Under the pieces are notes generated by a model. It was not told where the DNA came from and ran no database searches. It worked only from the letters and a program-made list of their open reading frames with translations. The position numbers and the translations under genes were made by a program. Source: Actinacidiphila acididurans (GTDB taxonomy: Bacteria; Actinomycetota; Actinomycetes; Streptomycetales; Streptomycetaceae). From it: DNA of 64,000 nucleotides. Below are positions 26,250-34,179 of this stretch, piece after piece (the first letter of the stretch is position 1; each line of letters begins with the position of its first letter). The stretch spans positions 1 to 64,000 of the forward strand of contig NZ_JADKYB010000003.1 of assembly GCF_016918855.1 (NCBI RefSeq). The letters are read 5' to 3'.

Positions 26250-27455
26250 TCATCGCCGGCCACGATGTTGGAGCAGGCGCAGGGCGGCGAGGCTCTGGAG
26301 GGTCATCGCGGCGGCGGCCGCGGCGGTGAGTGCGAAGCCGCCGCGTGGGCCGAGGGAGTCGATCACCCAGCCGGAGACCGCTGCAGCGGCGGCCGAGCCC
26401 GCCGCGCCGGCGGAGCCGAGCCAGGAGAACGCCTGGGTGAGGACGGTGGGGTGGACGGCCGACTCGGTGAGCACGGAGAAGAGCGCCAGAAGGGGCGGGA
26501 TCGTGGCACCGGTGAGTACGACGACCAGTCCGAGCCCGAACGGTGAGCGGACCGTGAGCAACAGCAGACTGCCGAGCGTCAGCGCACCGGTCACCGCCAG
26601 CAGTTGCGCCGGGGGAGAGGCACGCCACCGGCGCAGCCCGTACAGCCATCCGGCCAGCAGCCCACCGCAGTTGGAGACGGCGAAGACCGGCGCCGCGGCG
26701 CCCGGTGCGCCGTGCGCGACGACGAAGGCGGTCACCGACACCTGCATGGCACCGAAGAAGACGCCGATGGCGAGATTGAGGCCCATCAGTACGAAGACCG
26801 CCCCGCGCAGCAACGACCGGTCCGCACGGGCGTGGGCGGCGCTCTCGACCGCCGGCGGGGGCGCGGTGCCGCGCTGCGCCGCGAAGAGCAGGCCGCCGGC
26901 CACCGTCAAGGAGGCGGCCAGCACCGTGCCGGCCACGGGATGCCCGGCTGCGGCGAGTGCGCTGACCAGCGTCGGGCCCAGGAGGTAGCCCACCGCGTTG
27001 CCGATGGACTCCAGCGCGAAAGCGGTGGGCAGTTGCGCCGCCCGGCCGGTACGCAGCAGCGCCGCCCAGCGTGCCGCCGACATCGCGCCGAGTTGAGGCA
27101 CGCTGGCCCCGACCAGCGCACCGCCCAGGGCCAGGAGGGCGTCGGGGGCATCGGCGACGACCAGGGACAGGAGGACGGCCACCGCGACGGCGTGGAGGAG
27201 GAGTGCGGGCGGCAGGACCCGGGTCTGCCCGAACCGGTCCACGAGCCGGGCCTGTTGGGGCGCCACGAGCGCGTCGGTCACCGCGAAGGCGCCGCTGACC
27301 AGGCCGGCCGCGGCGAAGGTGCCGGTGTGGCTGTGCACGAGCCAGACGATGGCGATGCCGGTCATCGCGACGCCGACGCGTCCGAGCGATGCGGGCAGGA
27401 AGAAGGCAGCGGCGCCCGGGGTACGCAGCAGGGCACGGTAGTTCGCCGACGACAC
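26250..27455 (-). CDS. MFS transporter
   Basis: 401 aa from the GTG at 27455. Twelve predicted membrane segments, small-residue-rich, with VAPQQARLVDRFGQTRVLPP as the loop 2-3 region (a weak form of the MFS signature). It resembles the MFS_1 exporter group with no substrate hints. The frame continues open upstream, but that sequence is arginine-rich and non-membrane, so it is not included. Confidence 0.82.
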   Translation of the reverse strand: MSSANYRALLRTPGAAAFFLPASLGRVGVAMTGIAIVWLVHSHTGTFAAAGLVSGAFAVTDALVAPQQARLVDRFGQTRVLPPALLLHAVAVAVLLSLVVADAPDALLALGGALVGASVPQLGAMSAARWAALLRTGRAAQLPTAFALESIGNAVGYLLGPTLVSALAAAGHPVAGTVLAASLTVAGGLLFAAQRGTAPPPAVESAAHARADRSLLRGAVFVLMGLNLAIGVFFGAMQVSVTAFVVAHGAPGAAAPVFAVSNCGGLLAGWLYGLRRWRASPPAQLLAVTGALTLGSLLLLTVRSPFGLGLVVVLTGATIPPLLALFSVLTESAVHPTVLTQAFSWLGSAGAAGSAAAAAVSGWVIDSLGPRGGFALTAAAAAAMTLQSLAALRLLQHRGRR

Positions 27456-27922
27456 GGCGAGTCCTTTTCGCTGCCCGGCGGGGCGGCCCACCTGGGTCGT
27501 CGGTGCCCGAATACCGACCCGTGGTCGCCGCCTGGAACCGTCCAGTGCTTGCGCGGAGAGGGGACACGCGCCCCGCACCGACTCCGTCACCGGGCAGAAA
27601 TCCTGATGAGCTGTTGATGGCTGTGAATCGTGCACATTCTCACCGCCGGGGTCGGCGATGTCCAACACGAATGTCCAACACGGTGCGGACCGGTTCTCCA
27701 TCGGCGGACCATCGGGGCGGATCCATCGGCGGAGCCCTCGCCGGAGCCGTGGACGGTCGCCGCCGATTCCGCGACGGTGCGCCGGACTTCGGCGTACGCG
27801 CGCATCGCGGGGACAGACGCTGTGAGGTGCGGGCCGGGTCGCGCCTCCGGTGTTCAGGAGGCGCCCGGCCGCACCCGGCCGGGAACTCCGGCCGGGCACG
27901 GCAATGCGTGAAGGTCCCTGCC
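27456..27922. other. Divergent intergenic region with a hairpin
   Basis: 467 bp between the MFS gene and the deacetylase lipoprotein gene. No credible gene in either strand. A hairpin with arms GCGCCTCC (27841-27848) and GGAGGCGC (27857-27864) lies about 60 bp before the deacetylase start, followed by repeated CCGGCCGGG. It may be a leader structure. Confidence 0.45.
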
Positions 27923-28750
27923 ATGACGGTCGAACGCCGCAGCCTGCTGCGGAACCTGTCCCGAGCCGCCGCTGCCGGCGCGGTCGGCTCCGTCCTCGCC
28001 GCGTGCTCCGGCGGCGGTACCGGCTCCTCGGCACGTACCGGTACCGCCGGTACGGCCACGCCCACCACCGGCCGCCCCACCGGCCCGGCCACCCCGGCTC
28101 CCGCGTCCACCGCCGCCACCCCGGGCGTGCCCGGGCTCGCGCCGAACCTGCCCGAGCAGATCCGCAACGGCCCCCGCAACCGCCCGATGGTCGCCCTGAC
28201 CTTCCACGGCCAGGGCGACCCCGCCCTGGCCCAAGAGGTACTGGCCACCGCCGAGGACACCGGCGCCCGGCTGACCGTACTGGCCGTCGGCACCTGGCTC
28301 GACGCCTATCCGCAGATGGCCCGGCGGATCGTCGCCGGCGGCCACGACCTGGGCAACCACACCCAGCACCACACCGACATCTCGGCGATGGACGCGGCCG
28401 GGGCGTACCAAGAGATCGAGGACTGTGCCCGGCGGCTGAGCCGGCTCACCGGGTCGATCGGCACCTGGTTCCGCCCCTCGCAGGCCGCGCTGGCCACCCC
28501 GCTGGTGCGGCGCGAGGCGCACCGGGCCGGCTACCGGCACTGCCTGTCCTACGACGTGGACTCGCTGGACTACACCGATCCCGGCCCCGCGGCGGTACGC
28601 CGCACGGTGCTCGCGGCGGCCCGCCCGGGCTCCGTGGTGAGCATGCACCTGGGCCACCCGGGGACACTGTCCGCCCTCCCCGGCATCCTCGACGGACTCC
28701 ACCGGCGCGGACTGCGCGCCGTCACCGCCACGGAGCTGCTCCGGTCATGA
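27923..28750 (+). CDS. Tat-type lipoprotein polysaccharide deacetylase
   Basis: 275 aa from the ATG at 27923. The N-terminus has a twin-arginine motif (ERRSLLRNLSR) and a lipobox (VLAAC), then a Thr/Pro/Ala-rich linker to about residue 75. The NodB domain follows: ALTFHGQGDP replaces the usual TFDDG, with Gly-Gln in place of the two aspartates. The second motif HTQHHTDI keeps the metal histidines. The altered first motif may change or abolish metal use. It overlaps the next gene by four bases (ATGA), so the two are translationally coupled. Confidence 0.85.
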   Translation: MTVERRSLLRNLSRAAAAGAVGSVLAACSGGGTGSSARTGTAGTATPTTGRPTGPATPAPASTAATPGVPGLAPNLPEQIRNGPRNRPMVALTFHGQGDPALAQEVLATAEDTGARLTVLAVGTWLDAYPQMARRIVAGGHDLGNHTQHHTDISAMDAAGAYQEIEDCARRLSRLTGSIGTWFRPSQAALATPLVRREAHRAGYRHCLSYDVDSLDYTDPGPAAVRRTVLAAARPGSVVSMHLGHPGTLSALPGILDGLHRRGLRAVTATELLRS

Positions 28751-30108
28751 ACAGAACCACCCACCGCACCGCCCCCGTCCCTCCCACGGCGCCCGTACGA
28801 CACACCGCACCGGCCCGTTCCGCCACGTCCGTACGACACCCCGCCCCCGCACCCGCCGCCCCCGCCGGCCCCGATCCCGCCCGCCCCGCGCACCGCCCCC
28901 GCCGCCCGTACGCGGCCGTACTGCTCGCCGCCTGCGCGATGCTCGCGCCCGCCGCCTGCAAGGGCCCCATCGGCGGACACGCCTCCGCGGCCACCGTCGC
29001 CCCCGCTCCCACCCGTACGCCGACCGCCACCGCCACCGCCACCGCCACGGCCACGGCCGGCCTGGACGCCGCGCCGGACCTGCTGCCCGGCATGCCGCCG
29101 CCGCTGAACCCGCACGACCTGTACGCGGCGGACCGGCCGGGCGCCCTGTCCCCGGTGGTACGCGGCTTCCCGTCCCGGATCTACGTGCCCAACACCCTGT
29201 CGGACACGGTCACCGTGATCGACCCGAAGACGTACAAGGTGATCTCCACCCTGCACGTCGGCCACGAGCCGCAGCACGTGGTGCCGTCCTGGGACCTGAA
29301 GACGCTGTGGGTCAACAACGACCTCGGCAACAGCCTCACCCCGATCGACCCGGCCACCGGCAGGGCGGGCCGCCCGGTCCCGGTGCACGACCCGTACAAC
29401 CTCTACTTCACGCCGGACGGGAAGTACGCGGTGGTGATGGCCTCGCAGGACCGGCAGCTGGTGTTCCGCGACGCCCACACCATGCGGGTGGTCAAGACCG
29501 TCCCGGCCGGCTGCAACGGCGTCAACCACGCCGACTTCTCGCCGGACGGACGCTACTTCATCGTGAGCTGCGAGTTCTCCGGCGACCTGCTGAAGGTCGA
29601 CACGGCCCGGATGGCGATCGTGGCCCGCCAGAAGCTGCCGTACCCCGGTTCCATGCCGCAGGACGTCAAGATCTCCCCGGACGGCCGCACCTGGTACGTC
29701 GCCGACATGACCGCGGGCGGCCTGTGGGAGCTGAACGGCGACACCTTCGGCCGCCCGCGCCTGCTGCACACCGGCGCCGGCGCGCACGGCCTGTACGTCA
29801 GCCGGGACTCGCGGCTGCTGTACGTGACCAACCGCGGCGAGGGGTCGATCTCCCTGCTGGACTTCGCGACGGGGAAGCTGGTCGGCAAGTGGCACATCCC
29901 ACACGGCGGCAGCCCCGACATGGGCGGGGTGTCCGCGGACGGCAAGGTGCTGTGGCTGTCCGGCCGCTACAACTCCGAGGTCTACGCGATCGACACGCGC
30001 AACGGCCGGCTGCTGGCCCGGATCAAGGTGGGCCACGGCCCGCACGGGCTGTGCGTCTACCCGCAGCCCGGCCGCTACTCCCTCGGCCACACCGGCGTCT
30101 TCCGATGA
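28747..30108 (+). CDS. YncE-like seven-bladed beta-propeller lipoprotein
   Basis: 453 aa. A long N-terminal Pro/Thr/Arg region precedes a hydrophobic segment and possible lipobox (LAPAAC, about residue 77). Repeating YVTN-type blades follow: IYVPNTLSDTVTVIDPKTYK, LWVNNDLGNSLTPIDPATGR, LYVTNRGEGSISLLDFATGK. These secreted propellers bind partners or DNA; no catalytic residues are known. The cytoplasm-facing start seems too early for a normal signal peptide: an in-frame later start is possible. Coupled to the deacetylase upstream. Confidence 0.8.
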   Translation: MNRTTHRTAPVPPTAPVRHTAPARSATSVRHPAPAPAAPAGPDPARPAHRPRRPYAAVLLAACAMLAPAACKGPIGGHASAATVAPAPTRTPTATATATATATAGLDAAPDLLPGMPPPLNPHDLYAADRPGALSPVVRGFPSRIYVPNTLSDTVTVIDPKTYKVISTLHVGHEPQHVVPSWDLKTLWVNNDLGNSLTPIDPATGRAGRPVPVHDPYNLYFTPDGKYAVVMASQDRQLVFRDAHTMRVVKTVPAGCNGVNHADFSPDGRYFIVSCEFSGDLLKVDTARMAIVARQKLPYPGSMPQDVKISPDGRTWYVADMTAGGLWELNGDTFGRPRLLHTGAGAHGLYVSRDSRLLYVTNRGEGSISLLDFATGKLVGKWHIPHGGSPDMGGVSADGKVLWLSGRYNSEVYAIDTRNGRLLARIKVGHGPHGLCVYPQPGRYSLGHTGVFR

Positions 30109-30123
30109 CCGGTCACCACTCGT

Positions 30124-30163
30124 CACTGATGAGGACCGCCGACCACTGACGAGGACCGCCGGC
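30124..30163. repeat. 20-bp direct repeat
   Basis: Two adjacent copies of CACTGAYGAGGACCGCCGRC in the gap after the propeller gene. A local duplication; no function is evident. Confidence 0.7.
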
Positions 30164-30275
30164 CGCCGGCCATGACCCCGACCGCCGACCCCGACAGTTG
30201 TGCGAACGGCCGTCAGCCCGCCTCCACCGCCAGCCCGTTGACCAGCCGACTTTCGTGATTCGGCACGACCTTCAA

Positions 30276-30281
30276 TACGAT
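30276..30281 (+). promoter_or_regulatory. -10 element of a probable leaderless promoter
   Basis: TACGAT lies six bases before the ATG of the von Willebrand A gene; no ribosome site is present between them. Confidence 0.4.
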
Positions 30282-30287
30282 CCGCCG

Positions 30288-31553
30288 ATGATCTTCAGAA
30301 AGCTGTTGACCGCGGGAGCGGCAGGCGGGCTGTTCGCCGTACTCGCCTGCGGCCTGGTGCCCGCGCAGGCCGCGGCGGACGAGCCGGCCACCCCGCAGCC
30401 GACCCCCAAGGTGGAACTCGTCCTCGACGTGAGCGGCTCGATGCGGGCCCGCGACATCGACGGGGAATCCCGGATGTCGGCCGCCAAGCAGGCCTTCGAC
30501 GACGTGCTCGACTCCGTCCCGCAGGGCGTCGACCTCGGCATACGCACACTGGGCGCCGACTACCCCGGACCGGACCGCAAGACCGGCTGCAAGGACACCC
30601 GCCTGCTGTACCCGGTCGGTCCGCTGGACCGTACCGACGCCAAGACCGCCGTGGCCACCCTGGTGCCCACCGGCTGGACCCCGATCGGCCCCGCGCTGCT
30701 GAAGGCCGCCGACGACCTCAAGGGCGGCAACGGGACCCGGCGCATGGTCCTCATCACCGACGGCGAGGACACCTGCGCCCCGCTCAACCCGTGCGACGTC
30801 GCCCGGGACATCGCCGCCCGCGGCATCCACCTGGTCATCGACACCCTCGGCCTGATCCCCGACGCCTCCACCCGCAATCAGCTCAGCTGCATCGCCGAGG
30901 CGACCGGCGGCACGTACACCAGCGTCGAGCACCGCCAGCAGCTCACCACCAAGGTCAAACAGCTCGTCCACCGCAGCACCGCCCCCGTGGTCACCCCGGT
31001 GGCCACCGAGGGCTCGCCGTCCTGCGCGGACGCCCCGCTGCTCAAGCAGGGCATCTACACCGACCGCGAGACCTTCGCCACCAGTCGCTGGTACCGCGTC
31101 GAGGTGCAGCCGGGCCAGGAACTGCGCGCCTCGGCCAGCGTCTCCGACGACCGGGTGGTCAACGCGAACTACGGTGTCCTGCTGCGCGGCGTCACCCAGC
31201 GCGGACGCGAGATCGTACGGGACGACGAGGCCGGCACCGGCCGCACCGACGCCGTGTCGGCCGGCATCCGCTACCCCAAGCCGCACGCGGACTCCGGCAC
31301 GCCGGCCGAGACGGTGTGCCTGGAGGTCGGCAACTCCTTCTCCGCGCCCGCCTCGGTCAAGGTCGTCCCGGGCCTGCCGGTGGAGCTGTCCATCGACCTG
31401 GTGCACGGCCCCGACCAGCCCTCCGACGTCGCCTTCTTCGGGCTCGGCCGCGGCTGGTGGCTGCTCGGCCTGCTCGCTCTCACCGGAGTGGTGGCCGGCC
31501 TGATCACCGGCTGGATCGCCCGCTGGAGCCTGAACACCGGAAGGACCCGCTGA
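30288..31553 (+). CDS. Secreted von Willebrand A-domain membrane protein
   Basis: 421 aa from the ATG at 30288. A signal peptide ends near AQAAADE. The VWA domain spans about 40-230 with the MIDAS motif DVSGSMR and TDGEDTCAP. A beta-rich extracellular domain follows (SRWYRVEVQPGQELRASA, YGVLLRGVTQ) and a C-terminal membrane segment near LLGLLALTGVVAGLITGW with a short cytoplasmic tail. VWA domains bind protein ligands through metal; the partner is probably the next gene, whose start overlaps this stop (TGATG). This pair is common in Streptomyces but uncharacterised as far as I know. Confidence 0.85.
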   Translation: MIFRKLLTAGAAGGLFAVLACGLVPAQAAADEPATPQPTPKVELVLDVSGSMRARDIDGESRMSAAKQAFDDVLDSVPQGVDLGIRTLGADYPGPDRKTGCKDTRLLYPVGPLDRTDAKTAVATLVPTGWTPIGPALLKAADDLKGGNGTRRMVLITDGEDTCAPLNPCDVARDIAARGIHLVIDTLGLIPDASTRNQLSCIAEATGGTYTSVEHRQQLTTKVKQLVHRSTAPVVTPVATEGSPSCADAPLLKQGIYTDRETFATSRWYRVEVQPGQELRASASVSDDRVVNANYGVLLRGVTQRGREIVRDDEAGTGRTDAVSAGIRYPKPHADSGTPAETVCLEVGNSFSAPASVKVVPGLPVELSIDLVHGPDQPSDVAFFGLGRGWWLLGLLALTGVVAGLITGWIARWSLNTGRTR

Positions 31554-32383
31554 TGCGCATCCCCCGCCTGCTGTCCGCCGCCGCGGCGGCCGGAGCCGCG
31601 GCCCTGCTCGCGCTGGCCGGGCCCGCCGCCGCGGACGACCCGAGCGCCACCCCCAGCGCCTCGGCGAGCGCCGGCGGCAGCGACACGCCGCCGAACGAGG
31701 CCGGCACGAACTTCCTCAACGCCACGGTGCTGCGCCAGGGCCAGACGGGTACGGCCAGCGCCTCGGCCGGTGACTACCTGTACTGGACGTTCCCGGCCGA
31801 CACCGGACAGCACGTCACCGTGAACGCCACCGTGACCTTCCCGGCCGCCACGCCCCGGCACGGCGCCTCCACCTGGCAGGTCGACGTCTACGACGGGCTG
31901 CGCCGCCGCCAGGCGTGCCGTTACGGTTCGCAGACCCGTACCGCCGCGGCCGATGCCACGTCGGTCGCCCTCACCTGCCACCTGCGCGCCATCCGCTCCT
32001 GGGCCGAGCCGTGGTCCAACGATCCGCTGCGCGGGGCCTACTACGTGCGGCTGACCGACCTGAGCCTGCCCCCGGCCGACCTCGGCCTGCCGGTGGCCGC
32101 CTCGGTCCAGGTGACCTCCGACGGCACGGCCGGCAGCCAGGCCGTGGACGGCTCGGTGGCCCCCGTGGTGTCGGCGAACGGCCCCGCGGTCGCCCCCTCC
32201 GGCGGCTGGGCCGGCACCTGGTGGTCGCCGCGCTGGCTGTGGACCGGCGGCGGCGGACTGCTCGCCGCCCTGTTCGCCGTCGGTGCCCACCGCCTGGCCC
32301 GCGGCCCGGTCACCCGCGGCGGCGCCGGCTACCGCAGCGACGTCCCGGACAGCCCCCGTGAACCGGCCGGCTGGACGAGCTGA
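31553..32383 (+). CDS. Secreted/membrane protein paired with the VWA protein
   Basis: 276 aa, starting inside the stop of the VWA gene. Signal peptide (LLALAGPAAADDP), Ser/Thr/Ala-rich linker, a beta-sandwich-like region (GDYLYWTFPADTGQHVTVNA) resembling the extracellular domain of the upstream protein, and a C-terminal membrane helix (GGGGLLAALFAVGAHRL). Two cysteines (RRRQACRYG, ALTCHLR) may form a disulphide. No enzymatic motif. It probably forms a surface complex with the VWA protein. Confidence 0.75.
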   Translation: MRIPRLLSAAAAAGAAALLALAGPAAADDPSATPSASASAGGSDTPPNEAGTNFLNATVLRQGQTGTASASAGDYLYWTFPADTGQHVTVNATVTFPAATPRHGASTWQVDVYDGLRRRQACRYGSQTRTAAADATSVALTCHLRAIRSWAEPWSNDPLRGAYYVRLTDLSLPPADLGLPVAASVQVTSDGTAGSQAVDGSVAPVVSANGPAVAPSGGWAGTWWSPRWLWTGGGGLLAALFAVGAHRLARGPVTRGGAGYRSDVPDSPREPAGWTS

Positions 32384-32425
32384 CCTCGCCCCCACCCGCC
32401 GGGTCCGACCCGGAACCCCCTCCCA

Positions 32426-32460
32426 CCGCGGCCCGCCCGACCCCACCGGGCGGGCCGCGG
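32426..32460. terminator. Strong GC hairpin terminator
   Basis: Perfect 13-bp arms CCGCGGCCCGCCC (32426-32438) and GGGCGGGCCGCGG (32448-32460) with a 9-nt loop, 42 bp after the VWA pair. No T-tract. Confidence 0.75.
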
Positions 32461-32565
32461 CATGTCCGGTTTCGCGGGGGAGGGGCAGGGGCGCCATGCT
32501 GGGCAGCACGAGATCCGTTCCGGGCGGGTGTCCGGGACGAAGGCCGCGGGAGGCCCACACTGCTG

Positions 32566-33426
32566 GTGGTGCTGAGTGTCCTGTTCGCGTTGCTGGGCGC
32601 CGCCAGCAACGCGACCGGCACTGTGCTCCAGCGCAAGGCGGCGCTCGCCGTGCCGCCGGAGGACGCGCTGCGACCGCGGCTGCTGGTGGACATGGTCCGG
32701 CAGCCGGTGTGGCTACTCGGCATCTGCGGGGTGATCGGCGCCGCGCTGTTCCAGGCACTCGCGCTGGTCACCGGGCCGCTCGCGCTGGCCCAGCCGGTGT
32801 TCATCCTCGAGCTGCCCTTCGCCCTGCTGATCGCCATGCCGGTGCTCCGCCGCAAGCTGCCGCCCTCCGGGTGGATCGCGGTGGGCGGCATGGTGGTGGG
32901 GCTGGCCGTCGCCCTGGCGAGTGCCGCGCCCAGCGGCGGCGCCAAGCAGGCGGCGATGGCCCGCTGGATCCCGGCGGTGGTGGTCTGCGGTGGCATCGTC
33001 GCGACCGCCGTGTTCCTCGCGCTGCACCGCCGCTCCGGCGCCCCGCGCGCCGCCCTGCTCGGCACCGCCGCGGCCGTCGCCAACGCCCTGACCGCGGCCC
33101 TGATGAAGTCGGCCGCGAACACCTTCTCCGAGCACGGCGGCAGCGCCTTCCTCACCGCCTGGCAGACGTACGGCTTCGCCGTCTGCGGGATCTCCGCGGT
33201 CTTCCTGCTGGAGAACGCCCTTCAGGCCGGGCCCATCGCCGCCTCCCAGCCCGCCCTCACCCTGGGCGACGCCCTGATCAGCGTGTGCCTGGGCGTCGGC
33301 CTGTACGGCGAGCACATCCGCACCGGCTGGTGGGTCCTGCCCGAACTCGCGGCCCTGGCCCTGATCACCCTCAGTACCGTCTACCTGTCCCGGGCCATCC
33401 CGCTGATCCGCGAAATCGCCGGCTGA
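32566..33426 (+). CDS. DMT-family (EamA-like) transporter
   Basis: 286 aa from the GTG at 32566. Nine to ten membrane segments in two halves, each starting with a small-residue helix (LFALLGAASNATGTVLQRKA; AAVANALTAALMKSAANTF). Related to the NIPA/DMT group of small-molecule exporters. Single gene behind the terminator. The substrate is unknown. Confidence 0.82.
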   Translation: MVLSVLFALLGAASNATGTVLQRKAALAVPPEDALRPRLLVDMVRQPVWLLGICGVIGAALFQALALVTGPLALAQPVFILELPFALLIAMPVLRRKLPPSGWIAVGGMVVGLAVALASAAPSGGAKQAAMARWIPAVVVCGGIVATAVFLALHRRSGAPRAALLGTAAAVANALTAALMKSAANTFSEHGGSAFLTAWQTYGFAVCGISAVFLLENALQAGPIAASQPALTLGDALISVCLGVGLYGEHIRTGWWVLPELAALALITLSTVYLSRAIPLIREIAG

Positions 33427-33540
33427 CCCGCCGTCCCCGCTCACCCGGCGCGGTCGGAGCACCGCGCCATGCAGCCGTCACAGGGCTGAAGTGGCGGCCG
33501 GGCGCCACCGGCGGCAGAGTGAAATGCGGGGCCGGCCCAC

Positions 33541-33635
33541 AAGCGAATCCCAGCGAACGCAGTGAATCCAGCAGCGAACGCAGCGAACCCAGTGAACGCA
33601 GCCAACACAGCGAACTCCAGCGAAAGCGAAGGGGT
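33541..33635. repeat. 9-10 bp quasi-periodic CAGYGAA repeats
   Basis: About ten GAA-centred motifs of the form CAGCGAAC/CAGTGAAT recur at 9-10 bp steps immediately upstream of the Asp23 gene. The block ends 5 bp before the start codon and includes what should be its ribosome site (GCGAAGGGG). Could be a phased regulatory array or slippage-prone DNA. Confidence 0.75.
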
Positions 33636-33640
33636 GTCCC

Positions 33641-34078
33641 ATGACCACCACCGCCGCGCGCCCGAACGCCGCCGTCTCGACCAGCAGGGGGAAGGACATC
33701 GCGGGGAAGACCACCATCGCGGACTCGGTGGTGGCCACCATCGCCGGCATCGCCACGCGCGAGGTCGAAGGGGTCCACACGATGGGGGGCGGCGCCGCCC
33801 GCGCCATGGGCGCGGTACGCGACCGCGTCGCCCGCACCAGCGATCCCACCCGCGGTGTCAAGGCCGAGGTCGGCGAGAAGCAGGCCGCCATCGACCTGGA
33901 CATCGTCGTGGTCTACGGCACCCACATCTCCGAGGCCGCCACCGAGATCCGCAACCGGGTCGCCAGCGCCATCGAGCGCATGACCGGCCTGGAGGTCGTC
34001 GAGATCAACATCAACGTGCGGGACGTCAACATCCCCGGCGAGTCCGAGGAGGGCGAGGAAGAGGTCCGGGTGCGGTGA
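33641..34078 (+). CDS. Asp23/Gls24-family envelope stress protein
   Basis: 145 aa. Asp23 domain: GKTTIADSVVATIAGIATRE, DLDIVVVYGTHISEAATEIR, GLEVVEININVRDVNI; acidic C-terminus. Family proteins accumulate at the membrane or cell envelope under stress. Streptomycetes often carry them in clusters with small membrane proteins, but this copy is alone. The ATG follows the phased repeat block and a GAAGGGG ribosome site. Confidence 0.9.
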   Translation: MTTTAARPNAAVSTSRGKDIAGKTTIADSVVATIAGIATREVEGVHTMGGGAARAMGAVRDRVARTSDPTRGVKAEVGEKQAAIDLDIVVVYGTHISEAATEIRNRVASAIERMTGLEVVEININVRDVNIPGESEEGEEEVRVR

Positions 34079-34140
34079 CGACCGCGCCGCCCCGCCCGAC
34101 CGCACAGGCGGCGGGGGGCGGAACGGCGTGGAGGTCAGGA

Positions 34141-34170
34141 CGGGCCGGCGGGTGTCGGCCCGCCGGCCCG
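34141..34170. terminator. Bidirectional hairpin terminator
   Basis: Perfect 12-bp arms CGGGCCGGCGGG (34141-34152) and CCCGCCGGCCCG (34159-34170) with a 6-nt loop between the convergent Asp23 and GH3 genes. Confidence 0.75.
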
Positions 34171-34179
34171 CACGGGGGC

